From an uncultured Clostridia bacterium (GTDB taxonomy: Bacteria; Bacillota; Clostridia; Christensenellales; Aristaeellaceae): DNA of 64,000 nucleotides. The DNA lies in assembly GCA_934667105.1 (NCBI GenBank), contig CAKULG010000005.1:76179-140178 (forward strand), written 5' to 3'. Under the pieces are notes generated by a model, which was given only the letters and a program-made list of their open reading frames with translations, had not been told where the DNA came from and made no database searches. The stretch's first letter is position 1. The number at the start of each line of letters is the position of its first letter. Shown one piece after another: positions 51,399 through 59,008 of the stretch. Position numbers and translations under genes: made by a program.

Positions 51399-52061
51399 TC
51401 AGTTCTGCGCCGGATCGGACGCTTCTTCAGCATCCGCCGCGGCTTCCGGGACGGCTTCCTCGGGGGCGGCGTCTTCCTCCGCCTGGCAGCAGCAGGGGCA
51501 GGGCGTTTCGTCCGCTTCCTCCGCCTGGGGCGCTTGGGTCTCGGCCTCAGGAGCCTGCCGGGCTTCTTCTTCCACGGGCGTTTCGGGGGCGGTTTCAGGC
51601 GCGGGCGCGGCTTCCGGGGCGGAAGCGTCGGCCAGGTTCAGGCTCTTGGCGGCTTCGATGCTGGTCTGGGCGGCCTTCTTTTCTTTTTCGAAGCTCACGC
51701 CCTGCACATGCACATCCACCCGCACCACATGCAGCCCGGTGAGGCTTTCCAGCGCCTTGCGCACGTTTTCCTGCACTTCGCCGGCCACCTTCTGAATGGG
51801 CTTGCCGTATTCCACGATGATATAAAGATCCACCGCGGCTTCCTGGCTGCCCACTTCCACTTTCACGCCTTTGGTGATATTCCGGTTGCGGCCCAGAATT
51901 TCGCCGAAGCCGCCGCTGACGCACATGCCGGCGATACCGTCGATTTCATTGGCGGCCACGCCCGCGATGGTGGCGATCACTTCGTTGGCGTAGGTAATCG
52001 TTCCGCCGTTTTGCAAATCCACATCCACTTTAACAGGAAGATTCTCCTTCTTCTGCGGCAT
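51399..52061 (-). CDS. Asp23/Gls24 envelope stress response protein with acidic Cys-containing tail
   Basis: A 220-residue protein. Residues 15-125 are a standard Asp23/Gls24 domain (GTITYANEVIATIAGVAANE; VDLYIIVEYGKPIQKVAGEV; SLTGLHVVRVDVHVQGV). Residues 130-220 are a long Ala/Glu/Pro-rich tail containing CPCCC at 188-192, which ordinary family members lack. First gene of the long operon, with a promoter at 52092-52120 and an AAGGAGGTG RBS. It probably forms a membrane-associated layer with AmaP and DUF2273. Confidence 0.88.
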   Translation of the reverse strand: MPQKKENLPVKVDVDLQNGGTITYANEVIATIAGVAANEIDGIAGMCVSGGFGEILGRNRNITKGVKVEVGSQEAAVDLYIIVEYGKPIQKVAGEVQENVRKALESLTGLHVVRVDVHVQGVSFEKEKKAAQTSIEAAKSLNLADASAPEAAPAPETAPETPVEEEARQAPEAETQAPQAEEADETPCPCCCQAEEDAAPEEAVPEAAADAEEASDPAQN

Positions 52062-52091
52062 ACAAATACACCTCCTTCAGGGAATAGAAGC

Positions 52092-52120
52092 ATTATACCA
52101 GATTTTGCGCGGTTTGGCAA
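52092..52120 (-). promoter_or_regulatory. Promoter of the asp23-nusB-folD-xse-ispA-thiI operon
   Basis: Minus strand: TTGCCA (52115-52120), 17-bp spacer, TATAAT (52092-52097) with extended -10 TGG. No other promoter or terminator is evident down to thiI. Confidence 0.75.
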
Positions 52121-52165
52121 CATGGGGACGGGGCCGCGCAAAAATACCGGCGCGAGGGGCGGGCC

Positions 52166-53455
52166 TTACGGGGTGATGCGGTTGGGCCCGCGGAAGATGA
52201 ACATGGCCTCCTTAATGGGAATGCCCAGCAGCAGCATGGTCAGCCGGTCCACGCCCAGGCCGAAGCCGCCGTGGGGCGGGCAGCCGTAGCGGAAGAAATC
52301 CATGTAGAATTTCACGTCCTCGCCCAGGCCCTTTTCATCCGCCTGCGCCCGCAGCTGGGGATAGCGATGCTCGCGCTGGGCGCCGGTGGTGATTTCGGTG
52401 CCGCGCCAGATCAGATCGTAGCCTAGGGGCATGCCGTGCTCGTCGCGCATATGATAGAAGGCGCGCTTTTCCGGGCCGTAATCGGTGACGAACAGGAATT
52501 CATGGCCGAATTTATCCATGGACAGCTTGGCGCACAGGTGCTCCGCCTCGGTGGTCAGATCGTTCTTTTCGGAATCAGGGCAGGTGTAGCCGTAGCGGGC
52601 TTCCAATTCGGCGTATACGTCCTTGAGCTTCATTTCGGGGAAGGGCAGGGGGGGCACGATGGTGTCCAGGCCGAAAATTTCTTTGATCTGATCGCCGTAT
52701 TTTTCCTGCACGTTTTTCAGCGCGTCCTGGAGCAGCTCGGCCTCCATCTGCATCACATCCCGGAAGGAGGTGATATAGCTCATTTCCAGGTCGAAGCCGG
52801 TGAATTCGGTGGCGTGCTTATTGGTGAAGGATTTTTCGGCGCGGAACACGGGGCCCACCTCGAAAATGCGGTCGAAGCCCGCGGCCATGGCCATTTGCTT
52901 ATAGAACTGGGGGCTCTGGCTGAGGTACGCCTTGCGATCAAAATATTTCAGTTCGAACACGTCGGAGCCCGATTCGCTGGCCGCGCCGATGAGCTTGGGG
53001 GTGTGGATTTCCATGAAGCCCCGGTTCAGCAGGAACTGGCGCATGGAGGCCACCAGGGTGGTCTGGGCCTTGAAAATCAGGGTGTTGCGGTCGGAGCGCA
53101 GATCGATCCAGCGGTAATCCAGCCGGGAATCGATGGCGGCGTCCTTGGTCAGGGGCAGAGGCTCGGCCACGGAGAGGATTTCCATTTCTTCGGGCAGCAT
53201 TTCCACGCCGCCCAGCTTCACAAAGCTGTTTTCCACCACGGGGCCCACGGCGGTGATTACCGATTCCACCGTCAATTGATCCACCAGGGCGGCCAAATCG
53301 GGATGCTTTTCCTTTTCGATGGTCAGCTGGATGCGGCCGGAGTAATCCCGGATGACCAGGAAGGCCATGGTGCGCTTATTGCGCAGGTTTTCCACAAAGC
53401 CCTGAATTTTGTTGGTTTCTCCGATTTTGATTTGACCGATCAGGTTCCTTTCCAT
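52166..53455 (-). CDS. aspS: Archaeal-type aspartyl-tRNA synthetase (Asp-tRNA(Asn) forming type)
   Basis: A 429-residue class IIb synthetase. The N-terminal OB fold binds the anticodon (IGETNKIQGFVENLRNKRT). Class II motifs follow: motif 2 FEVGPVFRAEKSFTNKHATE, and motif 3 GFGLGVDRLTMLLLG near the C-terminus. It lacks the large GAD insertion of bacterial AspRS (about 590 residues) and is of the archaeal/eukaryal type, which in bacteria is often non-discriminating and charges tRNA(Asn) too. It starts 63 bases after hisS and shares its T-box-controlled transcript. Confidence 0.92.
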   Translation of the reverse strand: MERNLIGQIKIGETNKIQGFVENLRNKRTMAFLVIRDYSGRIQLTIEKEKHPDLAALVDQLTVESVITAVGPVVENSFVKLGGVEMLPEEMEILSVAEPLPLTKDAAIDSRLDYRWIDLRSDRNTLIFKAQTTLVASMRQFLLNRGFMEIHTPKLIGAASESGSDVFELKYFDRKAYLSQSPQFYKQMAMAAGFDRIFEVGPVFRAEKSFTNKHATEFTGFDLEMSYITSFRDVMQMEAELLQDALKNVQEKYGDQIKEIFGLDTIVPPLPFPEMKLKDVYAELEARYGYTCPDSEKNDLTTEAEHLCAKLSMDKFGHEFLFVTDYGPEKRAFYHMRDEHGMPLGYDLIWRGTEITTGAQREHRYPQLRAQADEKGLGEDVKFYMDFFRYGCPPHGGFGLGVDRLTMLLLGIPIKEAMFIFRGPNRITP

Positions 53456-53517
53456 TGTTTGCAGCGTCCTTTCATTCTATGATTACGATTTTTCTAAAAG
53501 TATGCCTTCGCGGAAAA

Positions 53518-54786
53518 TCAGGCGTTGAGCAGGCGCAGAATTTCCTCCGCCGCCTTTTCCAGGGGCAGTTCGGCTTCTTCCTTGGTTTGCATATCGCGGA
53601 TTTTCACATCGCCCCGGGCGTATTCGTCCCCACCCACGAGGATCACCAGCCGCGCGCCGATTTTATCAGCGTATTTGAACTGCGCCTTGAGCGAGCGGCC
53701 CGCCAGATCGCACTCCGCCTTCACGCCCTGGGCGCGAAGCGATTGGGCGAAGGCGAACGCGGGCGCGGCCATATCCGCCCCCAGGTTGGCCACATATACG
53801 TCCGCCACGCTGGGGCAGGGGGGCAGCAGCTTGGCGTTGCGCAGCTCCATCAGGATGCGCTCGGTGCCGATGCCGAAGCCGGCGGCGGGGGTTTCGGGGC
53901 CGCCCAGCTGGCCCACCAGCCCGTCGTAGCGGCCGCCGCCGCACAGGGCCAGGCCCTCCCGGCCCGACTGCATGATGATTTCGAACACCGTCTTGGTGTA
54001 ATAATCCAGGCCGCGCACGATGTGGGGATCCACGGAGAAGGGGATATTCTGAGCCTTCAGCAGGCCCTGGAGCCGCTCAAAGTGGCTTTTGCAATCGTCG
54101 CACAGGCAATCCAGAATGGAGGGCGCGTCCTTGACGATTTCCTTGCATTTCTCTTCCTTGCAATCCAGAATGCGCAGAGGGTTCTTTTCAAAGCGTTCCC
54201 GGCAGGTGGGGCACATTTCCTGGATGCGGTCGCCCAGGTAATTTTTCAGCGCCTGGTGATACCGGGGCCGGCATTCGGGACAGCCGATGGAATTGATATG
54301 CACGGAAAGGTTTTTAAGCCCCAGCTCTGAAAGCAGCGTCATCAGCGCGTTAATCAACTCCGCTTCCACCGTGGGCTCCTTGCCGCCGAAGCATTCCATA
54401 CCGAACTGGTGATGCTCCCGCAGACGGCCCGCCTGGGGATTTTCATAGCGGAAGATGGGGTTGTTGAGATAATACATTTTGCAGGGGAGCGTTTCGGCGT
54501 ACAGCCGTCCTTCGATGAAGGCGCGCACAACCCCCGCCGTGCCCTCGGGCTTGAGGGTGATGGAGCGGCCGCCCTTATCCTGGAAGGTATACATTTCCTT
54601 TTGCACGATATCCGTGGTGCCGCCCACGCCCCGCAGGAACAGTTCCGTATGCTCGAACACGGGGGTGCGTACCTCCCGATAGCCCCAGCGCGCGGCCAGC
54701 GCCCGCATTTTTTCCTCTACCCATTGCCAAAGGTAGGCGTCCTGGGGCAGCATATCCCGGGTGCCCTTGGGTGCTTGCGTCAGCAT
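53518..54786 (-). CDS. hisS: Histidyl-tRNA synthetase
   Basis: A 422-residue class IIa synthetase. APKGTRDMLPQDAYLWQWVE opens the protein; motif 2 is MYYLNNPIFRYENPQAGRLRE; the histidine-specific loop is VRGLDYYTKTVFE with CGGGRYDGLVGQLGG, and motif 3 is GFGIGTERI. A Cys-rich insertion (EMCPTCRERF; LDCKEEKCKEI; CLCDDCKSH) near residues 190-235 may bind zinc. The C-terminal anticodon-binding domain is complete. ATG 54786 with AGGAGGG follows a T-box leader. Confidence 0.97.
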   Translation of the reverse strand: MLTQAPKGTRDMLPQDAYLWQWVEEKMRALAARWGYREVRTPVFEHTELFLRGVGGTTDIVQKEMYTFQDKGGRSITLKPEGTAGVVRAFIEGRLYAETLPCKMYYLNNPIFRYENPQAGRLREHHQFGMECFGGKEPTVEAELINALMTLLSELGLKNLSVHINSIGCPECRPRYHQALKNYLGDRIQEMCPTCRERFEKNPLRILDCKEEKCKEIVKDAPSILDCLCDDCKSHFERLQGLLKAQNIPFSVDPHIVRGLDYYTKTVFEIIMQSGREGLALCGGGRYDGLVGQLGGPETPAAGFGIGTERILMELRNAKLLPPCPSVADVYVANLGADMAAPAFAFAQSLRAQGVKAECDLAGRSLKAQFKYADKIGARLVILVGGDEYARGDVKIRDMQTKEEAELPLEKAAEEILRLLNA

Positions 54787-54799
54787 GATTCATCCCTCC

Positions 54800-55040
54800 T
54801 AAAAAAACACGCCCATGCTATTTGCGCATGGGACGAAGAAATCTTCGCGGTGCCACCCTGCTTGCGCCGCAGCCTGCGCCGCGCCGCCGCTTTTCTCCCG
54901 ATAACGCAGGAAAGCGCCCGCATGCGCGGGAGAACTCCGGGGCGTCGGGCCGCTTTGCCGCGGGACGCGGCTTTCAGCCAAGGCCGCGCTCTCTAAGCCC
55001 GCAATACAAGTGCCGTCCCCATCTTCGCCCATACCGTCCC
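54800..55040 (-). promoter_or_regulatory. T-box leader of hisS
   Basis: Read on the minus strand: AGAGAG and GGCTGAAAGCC of stem I, the T-box core GGTGGCACCGCG (54846-54857), and a terminator CCCATGC/GCATGGG with seven T (54803-54833). Uncharged tRNA(His) would favour antitermination. I could not place a His specifier codon in the 3' side of stem I. Confidence 0.85.
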
Positions 55041-55042
55041 TT

Positions 55043-55071
55043 ATTATAAAAGGAAATTCCAGGGATGTCAA
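55043..55071 (-). promoter_or_regulatory. Consensus promoter of hisS-aspS
   Basis: Minus strand: TTGACA (55066-55071), 17-bp spacer, TATAAT (55043-55048): an exact sigma-A consensus. Confidence 0.92.
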
Positions 55072-55225
55072 CGGGAAAGACTAAGATTGAGGAAAAAGGC
55101 CGGGCTGCAAGCGCTTTTTTGCAGGGTGAGCGGAGAAAGGCGCTTGCTTCCGCAAAAATTGCATCCGGCTTTTCGGGTGGAGCATTCCCGCGTTATCTTC
55201 TCATAGACAAAAATTCTTCCGCCGC

Positions 55226-55254
55226 TTGCCGGAAGACGCAAAACGCGGTATAAT
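55226..55254 (+). promoter_or_regulatory. Promoter of rpiB-ybaK
   Basis: TTGCCG (55226-55231), 17-bp spacer, TATAAT (55249-55254), 42 bases before ATG 55296. Confidence 0.75.
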
Positions 55255-55295
55255 CCTATCGCAATGCAATATCCACAACAGAAGGAGAGAAAAAC

Positions 55296-55748
55296 ATGAA
55301 ATTTGCCATTGCCTGCGATCCGGCGGGAGAGCCGCTGAAGGGCCCCATCGAAGAAACCTTAAAGGAACTGGGCGTTGAATACGAGGATTTCGGCATTTTC
55401 GAGGGCGATCCCCGGGATTATCCCATTTTCGCCGTGCGCGCGGCTAACGCGGTGGCCTCCGGCCGGTGCGACCGGGGCATTATCCTGTGCGGCACGGGCG
55501 TGGGCATTTCCATCGCCGCCAACAAGGTGAAGGGCATTCGCTGCTGCTGCTGCTCCGATTGCTACAGCGCCAAGATGAGCCGCGCCCATAACGACGCGAA
55601 TATGCTGGCCATGGGCGGCCGGGTGGTGGCCCCCGAGCTGGCCAAGATGATTACAGAAATCTGGGTGAAGGGCGAATTTGAGGGCGGCCGCCATCAGCGC
55701 CGCATCGATATGTTCAAGCTCATTGAGGAAGGCCAGCCCCTGGAATAA
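55296..55748 (+). CDS. rpiB: RpiB/LacA/LacB-family sugar-phosphate isomerase
   Basis: A 150-residue protein of the RpiB family, which interconverts ribose 5-phosphate and ribulose 5-phosphate (or the LacAB galactose substrate). The catalytic Cys65 is in IILCGTGVGISIAANK, and SRAHNDANMLAMGGRVV is intact. Two oddities: the usual D-H-A-G at residues 8-11 is D-P-A-G, and residues 82-89 read RCCCCSDC. RBS AAGGAGAG precedes ATG 55296. Followed 32 bases later by ybaK. A changed sugar specificity is possible. Confidence 0.85.
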   Translation: MKFAIACDPAGEPLKGPIEETLKELGVEYEDFGIFEGDPRDYPIFAVRAANAVASGRCDRGIILCGTGVGISIAANKVKGIRCCCCSDCYSAKMSRAHNDANMLAMGGRVVAPELAKMITEIWVKGEFEGGRHQRRIDMFKLIEEGQPLE

Positions 55749-55780
55749 TTCATTTTAAAAAAGTAAGGGAGGCCCCTGCA

Positions 55781-56266
55781 ATGGGCAAGCCCGAAAAGAC
55801 CAACGTGATGCGAATTCTGGATCGCCTGAAAATCCCCTATCAGGATTATTGCTACGCGGATTCGGAGGCAATCAGCGGCGTGGAGGTGGCGGCGGCCCTG
55901 GGCAAGGATCCCGCGGCCACCTTCAAAACCCTGGTGACGGTGGGGAAGAGCAGGGAGCATTATGTGTTCATGATTCCCGTGGCGGAGGAGCTGGATTTAA
56001 AAAAGGCGGCCGCCGCAGCGGGGGAGAAGGCGCTGGAAATGCTCAAAAGCAAGGAGCTGCTGCCCCTGACGGGCTATATCCACGGGGGTTGCTCGCCCAT
56101 CGGGATGAAAAAACTCTTCCGCACCTTCATCCACAAAACCGCCGAAGCGCAGCCGAAAATCTGCTTCAGCGCGGGCAGGGTGGGCTATCAGGTGGAACTG
56201 CCCCTTGCGGAGCTGCGCCGGGCGATACCGGTGGAAAGCGCCGATTTGATTGTGGAAACGGCGTAG
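55781..56266 (+). CDS. ybaK: Cys-tRNA(Pro)/Cys-tRNA(Cys) deacylase YbaK
   Basis: A 161-residue trans-editing enzyme that removes cysteine mischarged onto tRNA(Pro) by ProRS. Conserved residues: TNVMRILDRLKIPYQDY, the catalytic Lys in ATFKTLVTVG, GYIHGGCSPIGMKKLF and the C-terminal GRVGYQVELPLAELRRA. It faces proS across 256 bases of repeat-containing DNA, a sensible pairing as this ProRS is of the type lacking the editing insertion. RBS GGGAGG precedes ATG 55781. Confidence 0.93.
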   Translation: MGKPEKTNVMRILDRLKIPYQDYCYADSEAISGVEVAAALGKDPAATFKTLVTVGKSREHYVFMIPVAEELDLKKAAAAAGEKALEMLKSKELLPLTGYIHGGCSPIGMKKLFRTFIHKTAEAQPKICFSAGRVGYQVELPLAELRRAIPVESADLIVETA

Positions 56267-56404
56267 GCGAGGGGAACGCGATAAAGAAAGGCGCTGTAAA
56301 AAAACGCATTCCCGTGGCGAAGAAGCCGCAGCCGCGGCCAACGGCGGGCTTCTTTCTGCCGCCGGGAAGGCAGGAAAACCGCTTGATTCCGTTCAACCCA
56401 TGCG

Positions 56405-56475
56405 ACTTTCCTGAAGGAAGCGCGGGGGAACCGTTCTTTGGCTTTCAAAGAACGGTTCCCCCGCGATCTATATTT
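56405..56475 (+). repeat. Dispersed palindromic repeat, copy 8 (best copy)
   Basis: Perfect 20-bp arms at 56421-56440 and 56446-56465 with a 5-base loop; flank CTTTCCTGAAGGAAG on the left, TATATTTTTTTCTTTTC on the right. It lies between convergent ybaK and proS and probably terminates both. Confidence 0.85.
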
Positions 56476-56522
56476 TTTTCTTTTCGCAGCCCGCGGCTTT
56501 TATACGCGGGCATCTAGGACCC

Positions 56523-57965
56523 TTAATACGCCTTGGCGAAATATATGACCTTGGTCGCCTTCCGGCCGCAGCAAACGCAGGTATCGCCGATGGGGGTCTG
56601 GTCGAAGGGCATGTTGCGGGAGGTGGCGTTGGTTTCCGCCTTGATCTTATCCTCACAGGCCCGGTCGCCACACCACATGGCCCGGGCGTAGCCGCCGTTC
56701 ACCTGTTCCTTCAGTTCGTCGTAGGTATGCACGTCCTTGGTGTGGGCCAGACGGAATTCATCGGCGATTTTGAACATATTCTCCTGAATATCCTTCAGCA
56801 GCTCCTGCACGCCCTGGGCCAGGTTATCCAGCGGGATGGTGATCTTTTCGAAGGTATCCCGGCGCATGGCGGTGGCCACGCCGTTTTCAATATCCCGGGG
56901 CCCCATTTCCAGACGCACGGGCACGCCCTTGAGCTCCCACTCGTTGAATTTCCAGCCGGGGGATACGTTGTCCCGGTCGTCCAGCTTCACGCGGATTCCG
57001 GCGGCCTTGAGGGCCTGGAACGCTTCCTCGCACTTTTCCATCACGCCGCCCTTATGGGCCGCGATGGGCAGAATCACCGCCTGGAAGGGGGCGATCATGG
57101 GGGGCAGCTTCAGGCCGCGCTCGTCGCCGTGGGTCATGATGATGGCGCCGATCAGGCGGGTGGAGGAGCCCCAGCTGGTTTCATGGCAGTATTCCAGCTT
57201 GCCTTCCTTGGAAAGGTATTTAATATCGAAGGGCACGGAGAAATTGGTGCCGAAATTATGGCTGGTGCCCGCCTGGAGCGCCTTGCCGTCCTGCATCATG
57301 GCCTCGATGGAATAGGTGGCCTGCGCCCCGGCGAATTTTTCCTTTTCGGATTTCTGTCCCGCGAAAACAGGAATGGCCAGGTTCTTTTCGCAGAAGGTTT
57401 TAAACACGTTCAGCATCTGCTGGGTTTCTTCCTCGGCCTCCTGGGCGGTGGCGTGGACGGTGTGGCCCTCCTGCCACCAGAATTCCGCCGTGCGCAGGAA
57501 GGGGCGGGTGGTCTTTTCCCAGCGCATCACGGAGCACCACTGGTTATATTTCAGCGGCAGATCGCGGTAGGACTGCACCCATTTGGAGAACATCGTGCAG
57601 AAAATGGTTTCGCTGGTGGGGCGAACGGCCAGGCGCTCGGACAAAGGCTCGGCGCCCCCCTGGGTGACCCACGCCACCTCGGGGGCGAAGCCCTCCACAT
57701 GATCCGCCTCCTTGAGCAGCAGGGATTCGGGAATCAGCATGGGCATGGATACGTTTTCATGCCCTGTTTCTTTGAACATGGCGTCCAGCTGCTCGTGAAT
57801 CAGCTCCCAGATGCGGTTGCCGTAGGGCTTGAGCGCCATGCAGCCCCGAACGGGGGTGTAATCCATCAGGTCGGTCTGGGTGACCACGTCGGTATACCAT
57901 TGGGAAAAGTCCTCGTCCCGGGGGGTGATATGCTGCACAAATTCCTGCTTTTTTTCCTTGGCCAT
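56523..57965 (-). CDS. proS: Prolyl-tRNA synthetase (archaeal/eukaryal type, no editing insertion)
   Basis: A 480-residue class II synthetase. FVQHITPRDEDFSQWYTDVV is the typical N-terminus of the short ProRS type; PMLIPESLLLKEADHVEGFA, TSETIFCTMFSKWVQSYRDL, the proline loop WQEGHTVHATAQEAEEE and AGTSHNFGTNFSVPFDIKYL follow; the C-terminal extension has a zinc-like CVCCGRKATKVIYFAKAY. No INS editing domain is present. A T-box leader precedes it. RBS GAGGAGGG is before ATG 57965. Confidence 0.96.
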   Translation of the reverse strand: MAKEKKQEFVQHITPRDEDFSQWYTDVVTQTDLMDYTPVRGCMALKPYGNRIWELIHEQLDAMFKETGHENVSMPMLIPESLLLKEADHVEGFAPEVAWVTQGGAEPLSERLAVRPTSETIFCTMFSKWVQSYRDLPLKYNQWCSVMRWEKTTRPFLRTAEFWWQEGHTVHATAQEAEEETQQMLNVFKTFCEKNLAIPVFAGQKSEKEKFAGAQATYSIEAMMQDGKALQAGTSHNFGTNFSVPFDIKYLSKEGKLEYCHETSWGSSTRLIGAIIMTHGDERGLKLPPMIAPFQAVILPIAAHKGGVMEKCEEAFQALKAAGIRVKLDDRDNVSPGWKFNEWELKGVPVRLEMGPRDIENGVATAMRRDTFEKITIPLDNLAQGVQELLKDIQENMFKIADEFRLAHTKDVHTYDELKEQVNGGYARAMWCGDRACEDKIKAETNATSRNMPFDQTPIGDTCVCCGRKATKVIYFAKAY

Positions 57966-57974
57966 GAGATTTCC

Positions 57975-58208
57975 CTCCTCAAAAAAATAAAGGCCCCGTT
58001 CCTTTGCAGGGACGAAGGAATGCTTCGCGGTACCACCTTGCTTGGCGCGTTAAGCGCCCGGCTTTCGCGCCCGGTATCGGGGGCGAGCCGGCGGGGATTG
58101 GCCGCGGGCGCGCGGGCGGGGGAACAGCTTGCCGCGCGCTTTCAGCCGAGGACGCGCTCTCTTTCGCTTAAGCCGTTTTGCTCCCGCGCATTGCCTGTGA
58201 AATTATTT
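57975..58208 (-). promoter_or_regulatory. T-box leader of proS
   Basis: Minus strand: AGAGAG with TCGGCTGAAAG of stem I, the T-box core GGTGGTACCGCG (58026-58037) and a terminator formed by CGTCCCT/AGGAACG with a T-rich tail (57980-58015). A CCC that could serve as Pro specifier lies after stem I, but the fold needs computation. Confidence 0.82.
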
Positions 58209-58210
58209 GC

Positions 58211-58239
58211 ATTATACAGGAAGCGCGAAAAAAATGCAA
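58211..58239 (-). promoter_or_regulatory. Promoter of proS
   Basis: Minus strand: TTGCAT (58234-58239), 17-bp spacer, TATAAT (58211-58216). Confidence 0.8.
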
Positions 58240-58284
58240 GCCCCCCAGGCGCGGCGCGCGCATTTTTTGGCCGCGTCCGGGTGA

Positions 58285-58461
58285 TTACTCCTCTTCTAAA
58301 CCCGGCGCTGTTTTTCGAATGGGAAAGAGCGTCTCTTTTTCCGCGGACGGTTCGCCCTCCAGAAGGTGATCTTCCAATTCCTGCATGATCTGCGTTATCT
58401 CATCGCGCAGGTCGGCCAGCGCCGCATAAGCGCGGAAATAATTATCGTGGTAAGGATCCAT
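58285..58461 (-). CDS. Small acidic protein of unknown function
   Basis: Fifty-eight residues, MDPYHDNYFRAYAALADLRD then EITQIMQELEDHLLEGEPSA, a single amphipathic helix with an acidic tail. I see no family. It is credible as a gene because it has a sigma-A promoter (TTGACA at 58509-58514, TAATAT at 58486-58491, 17-bp spacer) and an AGGAGG 9 bases before ATG 58461. It is divergent from a small XRE regulator that begins 136 bases away and may be controlled by it. Confidence 0.6.
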   Translation of the reverse strand: MDPYHDNYFRAYAALADLRDEITQIMQELEDHLLEGEPSAEKETLFPIRKTAPGLEEE

Positions 58462-58485
58462 TTCCAAATTCCTCCTTTTTTCAAT

Positions 58486-58514
58486 ATATTACGCCATGAT
58501 AGAAAATCTGTCAA
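58486..58514 (-). promoter_or_regulatory. Promoter of the small acidic protein gene
   Basis: Minus strand: TTGACA (58509-58514), 17-bp spacer, TAATAT (58486-58491). Confidence 0.7.
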
Positions 58515-58597
58515 TAGAATAAATCGATCTACAAATGAATAAAACGACCAGCTTTCTTTACAATGCTAAGGACAACATTGCAAAGGAGGGGTTCAGC

Positions 58598-58840
58598 GTG
58601 GCTGTATATCGCCGCATTCGGGATTTGCGGGAGGATCATGATCTGACCCAGTCCGCCCTGGCGGCGCAGCTGGGCCTTCCGCAGCGCTCTTATTCCTATT
58701 ACGAAACGGGGCAGCATATGATGCCGCTGGAAATTCTGCGCGCACTGGCCCGGTTTTATGGCGTGAGCACCGACTATCTGCTGGAATTAACCGACGATCC
58801 AACGCCGCCTCCGCCGCCCCGGAACGCGGCGGGAAAATGA
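58598..58840 (+). CDS. Small XRE-family transcriptional regulator
   Basis: An 80-residue helix-turn-helix protein: AVYRRIRDLREDHDLTQSAL, AAQLGLPQRSYSYYETGQHM, then LARFYGVSTDYLLELTDDP, a complete Cro/CI-type domain with a short Pro-rich tail. GTG 58598 is the start since AAAGGAGGGG (58582-58591) is well spaced and homology begins there. It is divergent from the small acidic protein gene. Its target is unknown, probably its own intergenic region. Confidence 0.88.
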   Translation: MAVYRRIRDLREDHDLTQSALAAQLGLPQRSYSYYETGQHMMPLEILRALARFYGVSTDYLLELTDDPTPPPPPRNAAGK

Positions 58841-58841
58841 A

Positions 58842-58935
58842 AAAAGATACAAATATGCGGGGGAACCGTTCTTTGTAAGCTGAAGAACGATTCCCCCACA
58901 TCTTCTCCTAGAAAGCCGTATGGGACTGGGAAAAA
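58842..58935 (-). repeat. Dispersed palindromic repeat, copy 9
   Basis: GGGGGAACCGTTCTT (58859-58873) pairs with AAGAACGATTCCCCC (58883-58897) with one mismatch; on the minus strand the flank ATACGGCTTTCTAGGAGAAG (58900-58919) and the T-rich tail match other copies. Confidence 0.8.
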
Positions 58936-59008
58936 CCTGATGATCCGTTTACATGCCGGCCGGCAAGAAATTTCGCATTTTAAGGCGGCCTTCCTGGCTG
59001 GAAGACGC

